64,000 nt of DNA, taken from the NCBI RefSeq assembly GCF_001598255.1, contig NZ_BCYP01000007.1:1-64000 (forward strand). Direction: 5' to 3'. The stretch comes from Mitsuaria chitosanitabida ATCC BAA-476 = NBRC 102408 (GTDB lineage Bacteria > Pseudomonadota > Gammaproteobacteria > Burkholderiales > Burkholderiaceae_C). This document shows positions 8,927 to 17,070 of this stretch, one piece after another (the stretch's first letter is position 1; each line of letters begins with the position of its first letter). The notes under the pieces were generated by a model. That model saw nothing but the letters and a program-made list of their open reading frames with translations, was not told where the DNA came from and made no database searches. A program made the position numbers and the translations under genes.

Positions 8927-10135
8927 TCAGGGGCGCACGTCGCCGACGACGGCGCTGGCCGGCGGCGTGGTGACCCCGGCGGCTCGGCGCGCGTACAGCG
9001 CCTCGAGCTGACGTCCGCAGACGCGGATGTCGAAGCGCTCCATGGCGAGCGCGCGGGCCTCGCGGCCCATGTCGTCGCGCAGGGCGTTGTCGCCCAGGAG
9101 CCGGCACAGGTGCCCGGCCAGGGCCTCGTGGTCGCGCTCGGCGAAGCCGAAGCCGGTGCGGCCGTCGACGATGCCCTCGTCGCGTCCGCCCACCGCCGAG
9201 GTCACGACCGGCACCCCGGCCGCCTGCGCCTCGAGGATGGAGATCGGCAGGCCCTCCGCGTCCCCGGTCGCGCTGACGACGCTGGGCAGGCAGAAGAGGG
9301 CGCACGCGTCCATCAGGCGGCGGACCTGCTCGGAGGAGCGCGCGCCGAGGAAGTCGACCGGCGCGGCCAGCTCGGCGGCCAGCGCCTCGTTGCGCGCGCG
9401 CAGCGGGCCGTCGCCGACCACCTTCACGCGGGCCTCGGGGAAGCGCTCGCGCACGCGGGTCATGGCGCGGATCAGCACCTCCAGGCCCTTCTTCTCGACC
9501 TGGCGTCCGACGAAGAGGATGTGGGGCGGCCGCGCCCCCGGCGTGATCGGGCCGGGCCGGAAGGTGGTCACGTCCACGCCGATGAAGACCTTCTCGATCT
9601 TGTCGGCCGGCAGCTGGTAGCCGGTGATCGCGCGCTGGCGCACGGCCTCGGACACGGCGATGAAGCTGACGCGGGGATCGGCCGCCATCTCGCGCAGGCG
9701 GCGCGGGTAGTCGCGCAGGTGCTGCCCGCCCTGGCCGGACTCCCAGGACTCGGGATGGGTGTGGATGTCGTAGCCGTGCAGGGTCACGACGACGGGCAGG
9801 CCCAGACGGCGCAGCCAGGGCCAGGCGGTGACGGCGTCGACGCCGAAATGCGCGTGGATCAGCTCCGGTCGGATGCCGTCGGCGGGCGCCATCAGCGCGC
9901 GCAGCGAGGCCGGCATCGGCCAGCCGAGGCGGCGGAACAGCCGCCAGCGCCAGCGGTCGGCGAGGGTCTCGGGGGCGGTCAGATGGATCTGCAGGCCGTC
10001 CAGGGGGAGCCCCTTGGGCGTGAGCCGCTGGCCCACGAGCGTCGCCTGCCAGGTCTTGAGCTTCAAGGCCTGCTGTTTCACGAAGGTCTCGGACAACGGC
10101 AGCAAGGCGTTGCGGACCACAAGCACACGTCTCAA
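8927..10135 (-). CDS. GT4-family glycosyltransferase
   Basis: A 402-residue GT-B fold, retaining, nucleotide-sugar-dependent glycosyltransferase of the GT4 type. The N-terminal acceptor domain contains LSETFVKQQ and HAHFGVDAVTAWPWL. The C-terminal donor domain has ILFVGRQVEKKGLEVLIRA, VVGDGPLR and the family motif EGLPISILEAQAAGVPVVTS with its donor-binding Glu pair. The frame is open far upstream, with an ATG at 10288. The TTG at 10135 is preferred because GGAGG lies five bases before it, the protein core begins at once (RRVLVVRNALLPLSETF), and a promoter at 10193-10221 lies between the two candidates. It stands alone, away from the XrtA cluster; its acceptor is unknown. Confidence 0.85.
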   Translation of the reverse strand: MRRVLVVRNALLPLSETFVKQQALKLKTWQATLVGQRLTPKGLPLDGLQIHLTAPETLADRWRWRLFRRLGWPMPASLRALMAPADGIRPELIHAHFGVDAVTAWPWLRRLGLPVVVTLHGYDIHTHPESWESGQGGQHLRDYPRRLREMAADPRVSFIAVSEAVRQRAITGYQLPADKIEKVFIGVDVTTFRPGPITPGARPPHILFVGRQVEKKGLEVLIRAMTRVRERFPEARVKVVGDGPLRARNEALAAELAAPVDFLGARSSEQVRRLMDACALFCLPSVVSATGDAEGLPISILEAQAAGVPVVTSAVGGRDEGIVDGRTGFGFAERDHEALAGHLCRLLGDNALRDDMGREARALAMERFDIRVCGRQLEALYARRAAGVTTPPASAVVGDVRP

Positions 10136-10494
10136 CGCGCCCTCCGGATGAGCCCCCGTTCCAGAGGAGGCTTCTTGTCGATGGAAAGCATCATCATCGA
10201 GAGCGGTTACAGGGCTGTAAACACTCGACGCGGGGGAAGGCGCGGAGGAATGGGCAGAAGTGCCGGCCCGAGGGGAAAAGGTGCTCATCCGGATCGTGCC
10301 GATCCGCGGCGGCGGGCGGCGCGGGTTCGTGACTTTGTTCACTGGCTGCCACCCGCCGTGGTCACCTACCGTGCCTGTCAGACACAGCCAACACGCCTGG
10401 GCCGTCGACGGTCGACACGTCGAGCACCGGGTGATCAGGGGAATCACTGCGGATGGACAGGGCCATTGGATTCAGGCCATGGGAAGTCACGGCC
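10136..10494. other. Intergenic region between the divergent glycosyltransferase and T6SS island genes
   Basis: These 359 bases hold the glycosyltransferase promoter and a 14-base dyad. The minus strand stays open across most of it, but codon third positions become AT-rich upstream of 10135, arguing against coding. No confident promoter for the plus-strand TIGR02270 gene was recognised. Confidence 0.5.
10193..10221 (-). promoter_or_regulatory. Sigma-70-like promoter with overlapping dyad upstream of the glycosyltransferase
   Basis: On the minus strand a TTTACA -35 box (10221-10216) is followed by exactly 17 bases and a GATGAT -10 box (10198-10193). The dyad TTACAG-gg-CTGTAA (10207-10220) overlaps the -35 box and could be an operator. 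Transcription would start near 10186, giving a leader of about 50 bases before the TTG start. Confidence 0.5.
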
Positions 10495-11754
10495 ATGACC
10501 AACGAGGCCGTGCTGGCGATGCACGCCGAGGAGGCTCCCTTCCTCTGGGCGTCGCGCGATCACGCCGTCCAGGCCGCCCACTACACGCTCGACGCGCTCG
10601 TGCGACTGGATGACCGCGTGCAGGCGCATCTGGAGGGGCTGCAGGTGGATGCCGACGCTGGCGCGCGACATGCCCGCAGGGCCCTGGCGACGCTGGACGT
10701 CGGGACTGTCTTCATGGGGGGCGCATTGGCGTTCCAAGGCGATGAACCGGATCGGGTTCGTGACGCGTTCGCGGCCGCCAGCGGTGTGCCGGACGGTCAC
10801 CGGCCATTGGCGAGCGCTCTGGCATGGCAGGACGACGGCGCTTCGCGGCGCTGGCGAGAGCGCCTGCTGAAATCGTCCTCCCCTCAAGCCCGCCGCGTCG
10901 CCGTTGATGCGTCGCGCCTGTGCCGCAGCACGACCGTCGCCGAGGTGCTCGAGGCCCTCGACGACCGGGACCCGCAGGTCCGTGCCGCCGGCGCCCGGGC
11001 GGCGGGCGAGTGCCGTCTTGCAGGCGCGATCGGGCCGCTGCGCGCGCGCCTTCAGGACGGCGACGATCGCTGCCGTTTCTGGACTGCCTGGTCGCTGACC
11101 TTGCTCGACGATGCCGATGGTCTCGCCGCGCTGATTCCCTTTTGCGAGCACCCGCCGGTGGCCTGGCGGGCAATCGAGCTGAGCCTGCGCGTGCTGTCCC
11201 TCGAACGGGGTCGCGAGCTCACGCGCCGCCTGGCCGGCGCGCCGTTCGGACGAGCGCTGATGATCGGCGCCACCGGCGTCGTCGGCGACCCGCAGGCGCT
11301 GCCGTGGTTGCTGGGCCAGATGAACGATCCGGTCGTGGCGCGCATCGCCGGCGAGGCGTTCAGCGGGATCACCGGCGTCGACCTCGAGCGCGATGACCTG
11401 TCGAAGGACGCCCCGGACCTCGAGGACGCCGACGAGGCGCCGACATCGGACACGGTGGACGCCGACGGCGCGGGGATGCCTCCTCGTCATCAGGACAGCC
11501 TCTCCTGGCCCGACGTCGACAAGCTCAAGGCCTGGTGGGACCGGCACCGGGACGAGTTTCGTCCCGGCCAACGTCACCTGTGCGGGCAGCCGGTGTCGGT
11601 GGCCCAAGCCCTGCATGTACTGAAACACGGCCGGCAGCGTGAGCGGGCCGCCGCGGCACTTGAGCTGTCGCTGCTGGAGCCGTCCACGGTGCTGTTCGAC
11701 GTCCGCGCCCGCGGACGCCTGCAAAGGAAGCGGATGGCGCCATGGAGTTCGTGA
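10495..11754 (+). CDS. TIGR02270 family T6SS-associated HEAT-repeat-like protein
   Basis: A 419-residue protein whose opening MHAEEAPFLWASRDHAV and following LDERV/LDDRVQAHLEGL segment match the TIGR02270 family, found in T6SS effector islands. The middle consists of HEAT-like alpha repeats (QARRVAVDASRL, DRDPQVRAAGARAAGECR). The C-terminus has the typical LPWPDVDKLKAWW-type segment (here LSWPDVDKLKAWWDRHR) and the GQ-LCGQPVS motif. The ATG at 10495 is chosen over that at 10453 because GGGAAG precedes it by eight bases and family members begin here. It overlaps the DUF2169 gene by 13 bases and heads a six-gene coupled operon. Its exact role is unknown; a structural or adaptor role for effector loading is inferred. 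Confidence 0.85.
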   Translation: MTNEAVLAMHAEEAPFLWASRDHAVQAAHYTLDALVRLDDRVQAHLEGLQVDADAGARHARRALATLDVGTVFMGGALAFQGDEPDRVRDAFAAASGVPDGHRPLASALAWQDDGASRRWRERLLKSSSPQARRVAVDASRLCRSTTVAEVLEALDDRDPQVRAAGARAAGECRLAGAIGPLRARLQDGDDRCRFWTAWSLTLLDDADGLAALIPFCEHPPVAWRAIELSLRVLSLERGRELTRRLAGAPFGRALMIGATGVVGDPQALPWLLGQMNDPVVARIAGEAFSGITGVDLERDDLSKDAPDLEDADEAPTSDTVDADGAGMPPRHQDSLSWPDVDKLKAWWDRHRDEFRPGQRHLCGQPVSVAQALHVLKHGRQRERAAAALELSLLEPSTVLFDVRARGRLQRKRMAPWSS

Positions 11755-12827
11755 ACGAGACCGGCGTGCAGGCCGGATGGACCCTGGGTTTCGATCGCGA
11801 GGGTCGCGAGCTGGTCGTGGTCGCGATCAAGGCGACCTTCGACATTCCGCGCGCCGGCGAGACGCCGATGCTCTCCGAGGTCCAGGTGCCGCTGATCGAA
11901 GCCGACGAGTTCAGTGGCGATCCCGGCTGGAGCGCGCCGGTGAGGGAAGTGGACTTCGCGCATCACAAGCCCCAGTGCGATGTGCTGATCCATGGCAGCG
12001 CCTACGCGGCGGGGCCGGGCCATTCGCGCGTCATCGTCGGTGTCGGCGTGTCGACGATGCGCAAGGCTTTCGTCGTGACCGGGCCGCGGCAATGGCGCCG
12101 GGGCGTGCTCGGCATCACGCCGGGCCAGCCGGAAGCGTTCACCCGCGCAGCGATCAGCTACGACAACGCCTATGGCGGAACCGATTCCGCCGATGACGCC
12201 AGACCGGTCAAGGCCTACCGGACCAACCCCGTGGGTCTGGGCTATCGGCCCTACCAGCACGGCATCGACGGCGCGCCGATGCCGATCACCGAGGAGCTCG
12301 ACGCCCCCGTGACCGAGACCGATGGCGGCTACCGGCCGATGTCCTTCGGTCCGATCGGCCGGAGCTGGTCGCCCAGGGCCGCGCTGGCGGGCACCTATGA
12401 CGATGCCTGGCGTGATCGTCGCGCCCCGTTCTGGCCCGCCGATTTCGACGATCGCTACTTCCAGTCGGCGCCGCAGGACCAGCAGATCGCTCATCCCGTT
12501 GGCGGCGAGGTGGTGACGCTACGCCACCTCACGCCGGACGGCCATGTCGCCTTTGCGTTGCCGAGGATGCCGATGCCGGTGCGATTCGTGCCGCACAAGG
12601 GGCGGGAGCAACTCACGGCCGCCACGATCGATACGATCGTCATCGAGCCGGACGAAGGCCGCTTCACGATGACCTATCGGGCCAGCCAGGCGATGCGCCG
12701 CAGCTGCTTCGACCTGCGCCAGGTCATCGCGGGCGAGCCCTCGGCCGCGTGGTTCCGCGCGCGCCGTCTCGGCAACAAGCCTTACTACAGGAGCCTGGCC
12801 GAACTGGTCAGGAACCGCCGGCCATGA
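11742..12827 (+). CDS. DUF2169 family T6SS accessory protein
   Basis: A 361-residue DUF2169 protein. Characteristic elements are the beginning EFVNETGVQAGWTLGFD, the central SYDNAYGGTD and NPVGLGY motif, and RAALAGTYDDAWRD with FDDRYFQSAPQDQQ. These proteins are repeatedly found next to PAAR-like effectors and VgrG and are believed to be cytosolic adaptors in loading the PAAR effector onto the spike. The start lies inside the end of the TIGR02270 gene, and the stop overlaps the next start by ATGA, so it is translationally coupled on both sides. Confidence 0.9.
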   Translation: MEFVNETGVQAGWTLGFDREGRELVVVAIKATFDIPRAGETPMLSEVQVPLIEADEFSGDPGWSAPVREVDFAHHKPQCDVLIHGSAYAAGPGHSRVIVGVGVSTMRKAFVVTGPRQWRRGVLGITPGQPEAFTRAAISYDNAYGGTDSADDARPVKAYRTNPVGLGYRPYQHGIDGAPMPITEELDAPVTETDGGYRPMSFGPIGRSWSPRAALAGTYDDAWRDRRAPFWPADFDDRYFQSAPQDQQIAHPVGGEVVTLRHLTPDGHVAFALPRMPMPVRFVPHKGREQLTAATIDTIVIEPDEGRFTMTYRASQAMRRSCFDLRQVIAGEPSAAWFRARRLGNKPYYRSLAELVRNRRP

Positions 12828-13909
12828 GCGCGTCGACCCTGCCAACGCTCTCCGTCCTGGCCAGCGGCCTGGTGACCTGCCTCGGCTTCAACGGCCCGGC
12901 GAGCCTCGCGGCCATGCGGGCTGGCGTCCGTCACGTGCGGCTCACCAACCTCTGGGATCCCTTCGCTGGCGATTACGTGGCAGCCGGCAAGGTCGACCTG
13001 CCGCAGTGGTCGCCCGGCGCAGGCAAGCTGGCCGACCTGGTGGCGCCCGCCATCGGCGAATGCTTCAAGGCCGCGATGGCCGCCACGCAGACCGATGCTC
13101 GGCGCATTCCGTTGTTCCTGGTCTTGCCGCGCCCCGATCGTCCCCATCTTCAGGCGCGGCTGGACGAGCGGCTGCTGGGCGAGATCGGCTTCAAGCTGAA
13201 CCTGCCTGTGCATGCCGCCAGCCGCCTCTTTCCGGCGGATCGGGCGGCCACCGTCTCCGCGTTGGCCGCCGCCCAGCAATGGCTGGTGGGCAACGCGGAG
13301 CCGTACTGCGTGGTCGCCGGGGTCGACAGCCTCATCGAGCCGAAGCTGGTCGACGAGCTGTTGCACCGCCGGCGCATCCTCAGCGGCGGCAACTCCAACG
13401 GGTTCTCGCCAGGCGAGGCCGCCTCGGCCGTGCTCATCGGCCGCGATGGCCACGGCTTCGACAGCGAGCTCCAGATCCTCGGTTGGGGCTCCGGCCACGA
13501 ACCTGCGACGCCGGAATCGGACGTGCCCCTGCGCGGCGACGGGCTGATCGAGGCGATCGGACAGGCCCTCCGGGTCAGCGGCCTGTCGATGCAGGAGACG
13601 CACTTCCGCATCGCCGACCTGAATGGCGAGCACGACCGCTTCAAGGAGATGACCTTCGCGATGCTGCGCTACGAGCGTCAACCGCGGCCCTTGCTCAACG
13701 AACTGTGGCATCCGGTCGAGCATGTCGGCGAGGTCGGGGCCGCGATCGGCCCGCTGCTGCTGGCCGTGGCGCTTCATGCGGGGCAGCGGGACTATGGCGT
13801 CGGGTCGACCGCGTTGTGCACCCTGTCCAACGATGACGGCGCCAGGGCCTGCGTCGTCACGCGTTTTCGCCAACCAGCGGGCCAGCCGTCGACCGGAAGT
13901 GCGCGATGA
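12824..13909 (+). CDS. Thiolase-fold (beta-ketoacyl-synthase-like) protein of the T6SS island, apparently lacking the catalytic triad
   Basis: A 361-residue protein of the ketoacyl-synthase superfamily, judged from SGLVTCLGFNGPASLAAMRAG at the start and from GFSPGEAASAVLIGR in the middle. Where a condensing enzyme carries its nucleophilic Cys (about residues 127-145 here) the sequence is HAASRLFPADRAATVSALAA with no Cys. The C-terminal KSxxGH-type motif is replaced by VEHVGEVGAAIG, losing the last His. It is therefore probably not a fatty-acid synthase but a degenerate relative used as a structural partner. Such genes recur beside DUF2169 and DUF4150 genes. It is coupled by ATGA overlaps on both sides. 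Confidence 0.75.
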   Translation: MSASTLPTLSVLASGLVTCLGFNGPASLAAMRAGVRHVRLTNLWDPFAGDYVAAGKVDLPQWSPGAGKLADLVAPAIGECFKAAMAATQTDARRIPLFLVLPRPDRPHLQARLDERLLGEIGFKLNLPVHAASRLFPADRAATVSALAAAQQWLVGNAEPYCVVAGVDSLIEPKLVDELLHRRRILSGGNSNGFSPGEAASAVLIGRDGHGFDSELQILGWGSGHEPATPESDVPLRGDGLIEAIGQALRVSGLSMQETHFRIADLNGEHDRFKEMTFAMLRYERQPRPLLNELWHPVEHVGEVGAAIGPLLLAVALHAGQRDYGVGSTALCTLSNDDGARACVVTRFRQPAGQPSTGSAR

Positions 13910-14892
13910 GCAGGAAGGTCTACGCCAACGGCCGCGAGATCTCGGCGAAAAAGGACGACAACAAGGCGATCTGCTCGATGCCGGACGTCTGCCTGTCTCC
14001 ACCCGGCCCGCCGGCCGGGCCGATTCCCATCCCGTATCCCAACACCGCGCAGGCGAGCGACACCGACGGGGGATCCCGCAGCGTGAAGATCGGCGGCGGC
14101 GAAGTCGGGTTGAAGAACGTTTCCACCTACAAGAAGAGCACGGGCGACGAGGCCGCGACCAAGTCGTTCGGCATGAGCGTGATCAGCCACAACATCCAGG
14201 GCCCGCTCAAGCATGCGGCCTGGTCCATGGACGTGCGCATCGAGGGTCAGAACGTGATCCGGCACATGGACATGACCACGCAGAACCACTCCAACCCGGG
14301 TTCGGTGCCTGGCATCGACATCGCGAGCATGGCCGCGCCCGGCGGCGATCCCGAGTGCGTCGAACTGGAAAAGATGGCACGGCAGGCGGTCACCGACGAC
14401 TTCGTTGGCAAGGAGATCCCCGGCAACGTCGCGCTGGTGAACAGCAAGACCTCCGGAGGCGCGTTCTACAAGGCGGTGCAGCCGGACAATGCGCAGATCA
14501 TCCATTCCGGCAAGGCCGCCGGTTACGCCAAGCCGCATGGGGAAGCCAGCCATCCCTGCGACGGCAAGGCGCACAACTCCAATTCGCAGGGAAATCGCGA
14601 TCATTGCGAATGCAAGATCCTGCACAAGGCCAGCGCCGAGGGCATGAGCGGCGGCGGATCGATCACCATGCGCATCAACTGGAACACCGATGGCGCCTTG
14701 TCGGACAGCCCGTGCGGCGCCTGCATGGGATCGTTGTGCGATGCCGCCGCCAACTGCGACGTCGAGATCTACCTGTGCAACGGGCCGCCTGACAACATGA
14801 AGAAGCAGAAGGCTCCGTGCCATACCGTCAACCACAAGGACGGCTCCCAATCCCACAAGTGGCAGTCCAAGCGCTGGACCAAACACAAATGA
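13906..14892 (+). CDS. PAAR-like (DUF4150) T6SS effector with a putative cytidine-deaminase-fold toxin domain
   Basis: A 328-residue protein. Residues 1-about 130 are a DUF4150 PAAR-like tip domain (CSMPDVCLSPPGPPAGPIPI then GGGEVGLKN), which would sit on the VgrG spike. A linker leads to a Cys/His-rich C-terminal domain (about 175-328). It contains H233-C-E235 at the start of a helix, a strand SITMRINW, P269-C270-G-A-C273 at the next helix, and a strand DVEIYLC. This order (HxE, strand, PCxxC, strand) is that of zinc-dependent nucleobase deaminases, including T6SS toxins such as DddA and SsdA. The expected role is injection and deamination of cytosine in DNA or RNA of rivals; the target is not predictable. 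It sits between the loader genes and candidate immunity genes, with ATGA overlaps on both sides. The PAAR assignment is strong; the deaminase assignment rests on motifs only. Confidence 0.72.
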   Translation: MSRKVYANGREISAKKDDNKAICSMPDVCLSPPGPPAGPIPIPYPNTAQASDTDGGSRSVKIGGGEVGLKNVSTYKKSTGDEAATKSFGMSVISHNIQGPLKHAAWSMDVRIEGQNVIRHMDMTTQNHSNPGSVPGIDIASMAAPGGDPECVELEKMARQAVTDDFVGKEIPGNVALVNSKTSGGAFYKAVQPDNAQIIHSGKAAGYAKPHGEASHPCDGKAHNSNSQGNRDHCECKILHKASAEGMSGGGSITMRINWNTDGALSDSPCGACMGSLCDAAANCDVEIYLCNGPPDNMKKQKAPCHTVNHKDGSQSHKWQSKRWTKHK

Positions 14893-15611
14893 ATCGTCGA
14901 CCCCCTCCCCATATCGCAGAAGCCGGCGTGCCGTCCACGCGGCCGGATTACCTCTGGACGCATCAGACCAGCGAGGAAGTCCTCTTCCATCAGCCGCGCA
15001 TCGCGCACCGGATCGGCGAGATGTCGGCTCGCGCGGCGTTGGCGTTCTCCCTCGGCGCGCTGGAATGGACGCTGTGGCGCTTGCGCGAGGGGCTCCCCGA
15101 CGACCGGACGTTCCAGTTCCTGGACGCTGCCTGGGCCGGTCTGGTCGACTGGCGCTATCTCGACGCCTTCATCGACTTTCCCTGGGAGGAGACCTTCGAC
15201 CGCGAGATCGCCGGGCCGCTCGCCGCGTCGTTCTTCTGCCTCGAGGAGGCCTTCGCCGATGCCCGGGACGACAAGCCCTTCATCCACCACCCGGTCTCGA
15301 TCTCGGAGGTGGCGCTTCGCGTCTGCGGCGTGCCGGACGCGTTCAAGGCCTGGCGCCGGGTCACCATCGACCGGCTGATCGAACGGGATCCCAAGGACTA
15401 CTCGGCACGGCTTGGCCACGAACTGCCGCGCGACATCGTCGATCCGGCCTATGCCAGTTCCGGGCCGCGGGACGACGAACGGATTGCCGCCTACCTGGCG
15501 TCGCTGGACTGGCAAGCCAATCCGTACTTGGGCAAACCCGAGGAGATGAAGGCCGACGGCTTCGAGGGCGAGCCCTATCGGTGGCCCGCGACCGGCTCGC
15601 CGACACCATGA
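14889..15611 (+). CDS. Putative T6SS immunity protein, paralogue 1 of 4
   Basis: A 240-residue soluble protein of no family I can name. It shares with three neighbours a Trp-rich helical core, here GALEWTLWRLREGLPDD followed by FLDAAWAGLVDWRYLDAF, and a C-terminal signature LDWQANPYLGKPEEMKADGF then GEPYRW. It starts inside the effector stop codon (ATGA) and is followed at once by paralogue 2. This position, directly after and coupled to a toxin gene, is the classic place for the cognate immunity protein, so binding and neutralising the effector in the cytosol is the inferred role. Confidence 0.65.
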   Translation: MNRRPPPHIAEAGVPSTRPDYLWTHQTSEEVLFHQPRIAHRIGEMSARAALAFSLGALEWTLWRLREGLPDDRTFQFLDAAWAGLVDWRYLDAFIDFPWEETFDREIAGPLAASFFCLEEAFADARDDKPFIHHPVSISEVALRVCGVPDAFKAWRRVTIDRLIERDPKDYSARLGHELPRDIVDPAYASSGPRDDERIAAYLASLDWQANPYLGKPEEMKADGFEGEPYRWPATGSPTP

Positions 15612-16339
15612 CGCTCCCTATTCCTTCGTATGTCCGGATCGAAGGCATCCGCAATCCGGAGATTCGCTTCCGATGGGATGACTGGGACGTCGAGGCGGTG
15701 GACATGCCGGTCGACGAGGCGCTGCAGGCACGTCTGGCCGCGATGTCGCAGCGCGCGGTGGCCGCCTTCACGATCGGCGCGAGCGAGTGGCTGATCCACC
15801 GGTTCTCCGGCCTGACGAGCGAGCTCTTGCCGCGCCAGTATCTGGAAGCCGCCTGGGCTCAGCTCTGCGACTTCCATTACTCGACGCATTTCGACGTCGA
15901 TACCGACCAGTGGCGCGGACCGGTCCGGGGGCCGATGGGAACGGCGATTCGTCGGGTCAAGTTCGCCTTGCGGCAGGCCGACGTCGAAGGCAACCCGGAG
16001 TGGAGCGCCTGCCGGCTGTCGAAGCTGATCGAGCACGTGCTGCCCGATGCCACGCCCTACCTGGACTGGCGAGACCGGATCATCGACCGGTTCGTTGCGC
16101 TTTATCCGTTCAAGAAGGACGACTCGCTGGGGGATCCCGTGCCCTGGCAGTTCGCCGATCCGGCGCATGTCGTGCGACCGGACGACGCCGAGGCGCTGCT
16201 CGACGAGTTCATCCGCGGTCTGGAGGGTAGCCAGAACCCGTTCATGAACCCGCCGGAGGTCATGGTGGCGCAGGGCTTCAAGCGGACGCCCTATCGATTC
16301 AGCCTGGCGGAGGATCGACAGGCCCGGTGGGAGTGGTAG
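15608..16339 (+). CDS. Putative T6SS immunity protein, paralogue 2 of 4
   Basis: A 243-residue relative of the preceding gene, coupled to it by an ATGA overlap. The shared core reads GASEWLIHRFSGLTSELLP then YLEAAWAQLCDFHYSTHF. The shared tail is NPFMNPPEVMVAQGF followed by TPYRF. Sequence outside these blocks has diverged considerably, as expected for immunity proteins tracking different toxin variants. It is the last gene of the coupled operon that begins at 10495; the next gene downstream is on the other strand. Confidence 0.62.
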   Translation: MTLPIPSYVRIEGIRNPEIRFRWDDWDVEAVDMPVDEALQARLAAMSQRAVAAFTIGASEWLIHRFSGLTSELLPRQYLEAAWAQLCDFHYSTHFDVDTDQWRGPVRGPMGTAIRRVKFALRQADVEGNPEWSACRLSKLIEHVLPDATPYLDWRDRIIDRFVALYPFKKDDSLGDPVPWQFADPAHVVRPDDAEALLDEFIRGLEGSQNPFMNPPEVMVAQGFKRTPYRFSLAEDRQARWEW

Positions 16340-16371
16340 GCGCGCCGGCGGCGGAGACGCCGGTCGACGGG

Positions 16372-16851
16372 TCAGTTCAACTGCACCGACCCACCGCGGA
16401 TGCGGTTCACGCCGGTCGAGCGCGTCGAGACGTAGCTGCCTTCGATGAACACTTCACCGGTCCGGGTCAGCGTGATGCTGGCCTTGCCGCAGCGCAGGAC
16501 CATCTCCTTCTGCGCGCTGACGACCAGACGTTGGCCATCGGCATCCACCTGCACCTGATCCGGCCGTTCCCTGAGCGGCCAGACCTCCTGGCCCCGCAGG
16601 ACGCCGATCACGATGGGCTTGGCAGGGTCACCCCCTTCGAAGACCAGAAGCACCTGCGTGCCGATGTGGTCGGCGTGCAGGTCGACGATGCTCCGGGCTC
16701 GCAAGGCCGATCCCAGCGGCAGGCTGGGGTCGATCACCATGGGCGTGGCACCTTGATCCGCCAGGGCGACGAGTTGGCCCACCTGAACGGCCAGGCCGGA
16801 GACCGCTGCCGCCGGGGTCCAACCCGTTTCGAAAGGCTCTCTGCCGCTCAT
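16372..16851 (-). CDS. DUF6484 domain protein, VgrG-C-terminus-like
   Basis: A 159-residue protein read opposite to its neighbours. The middle (DLHADHIGTQVLLVFEGGDPAKPIVIGVL) resembles the gp5/OB-fold segment of VgrG spike proteins. The end (MVLRCGKASITLTRTGEVFIEGSYV, here split across the needle) resembles the repeating beta-helical needle and finishes in GGSVQLN. This is the DUF6484 architecture found in T6SS islands. It may modify or extend the spike, or be the remnant of a VgrG. It lies between the second and third immunity paralogues, 32 bases from the former and 219 bases from the latter. Confidence 0.75.
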   Translation of the reverse strand: MSGREPFETGWTPAAAVSGLAVQVGQLVALADQGATPMVIDPSLPLGSALRARSIVDLHADHIGTQVLLVFEGGDPAKPIVIGVLRGQEVWPLRERPDQVQVDADGQRLVVSAQKEMVLRCGKASITLTRTGEVFIEGSYVSTRSTGVNRIRGGSVQLN

Positions 16852-17070
16852 ATGCTTGCCTTTGGTAGTAGCGGGTCACGGTACTGGCAGCGGCCCGAGG
16901 GCAATAGCGACCAAAGTCACGCGGCGGTGGCACACCGCTGGCTCGTCAACTGCCTCTCCGCCCGTCACGAATCGTGCCTCGGACTGCGCTGCCACGCCAC
17001 CCCATGCATGGATGTCTTCATCTGCGCTCAGGACGGCTACGTCTGAGCGTCGAGGCGTGACCGACACCTG

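Noticed and set aside
14700-14892. Cys/His-rich effector C-terminus as an HNH nuclease
   Set aside because: No HNH order of residues; HxE followed by PCxxC fits the deaminase pattern better.
16876-17067. 63-residue minus-strand frame in the gap between DUF6484 and paralogue 3
   Set aside because: No ribosome-binding site, no family, and codon use not distinctive.
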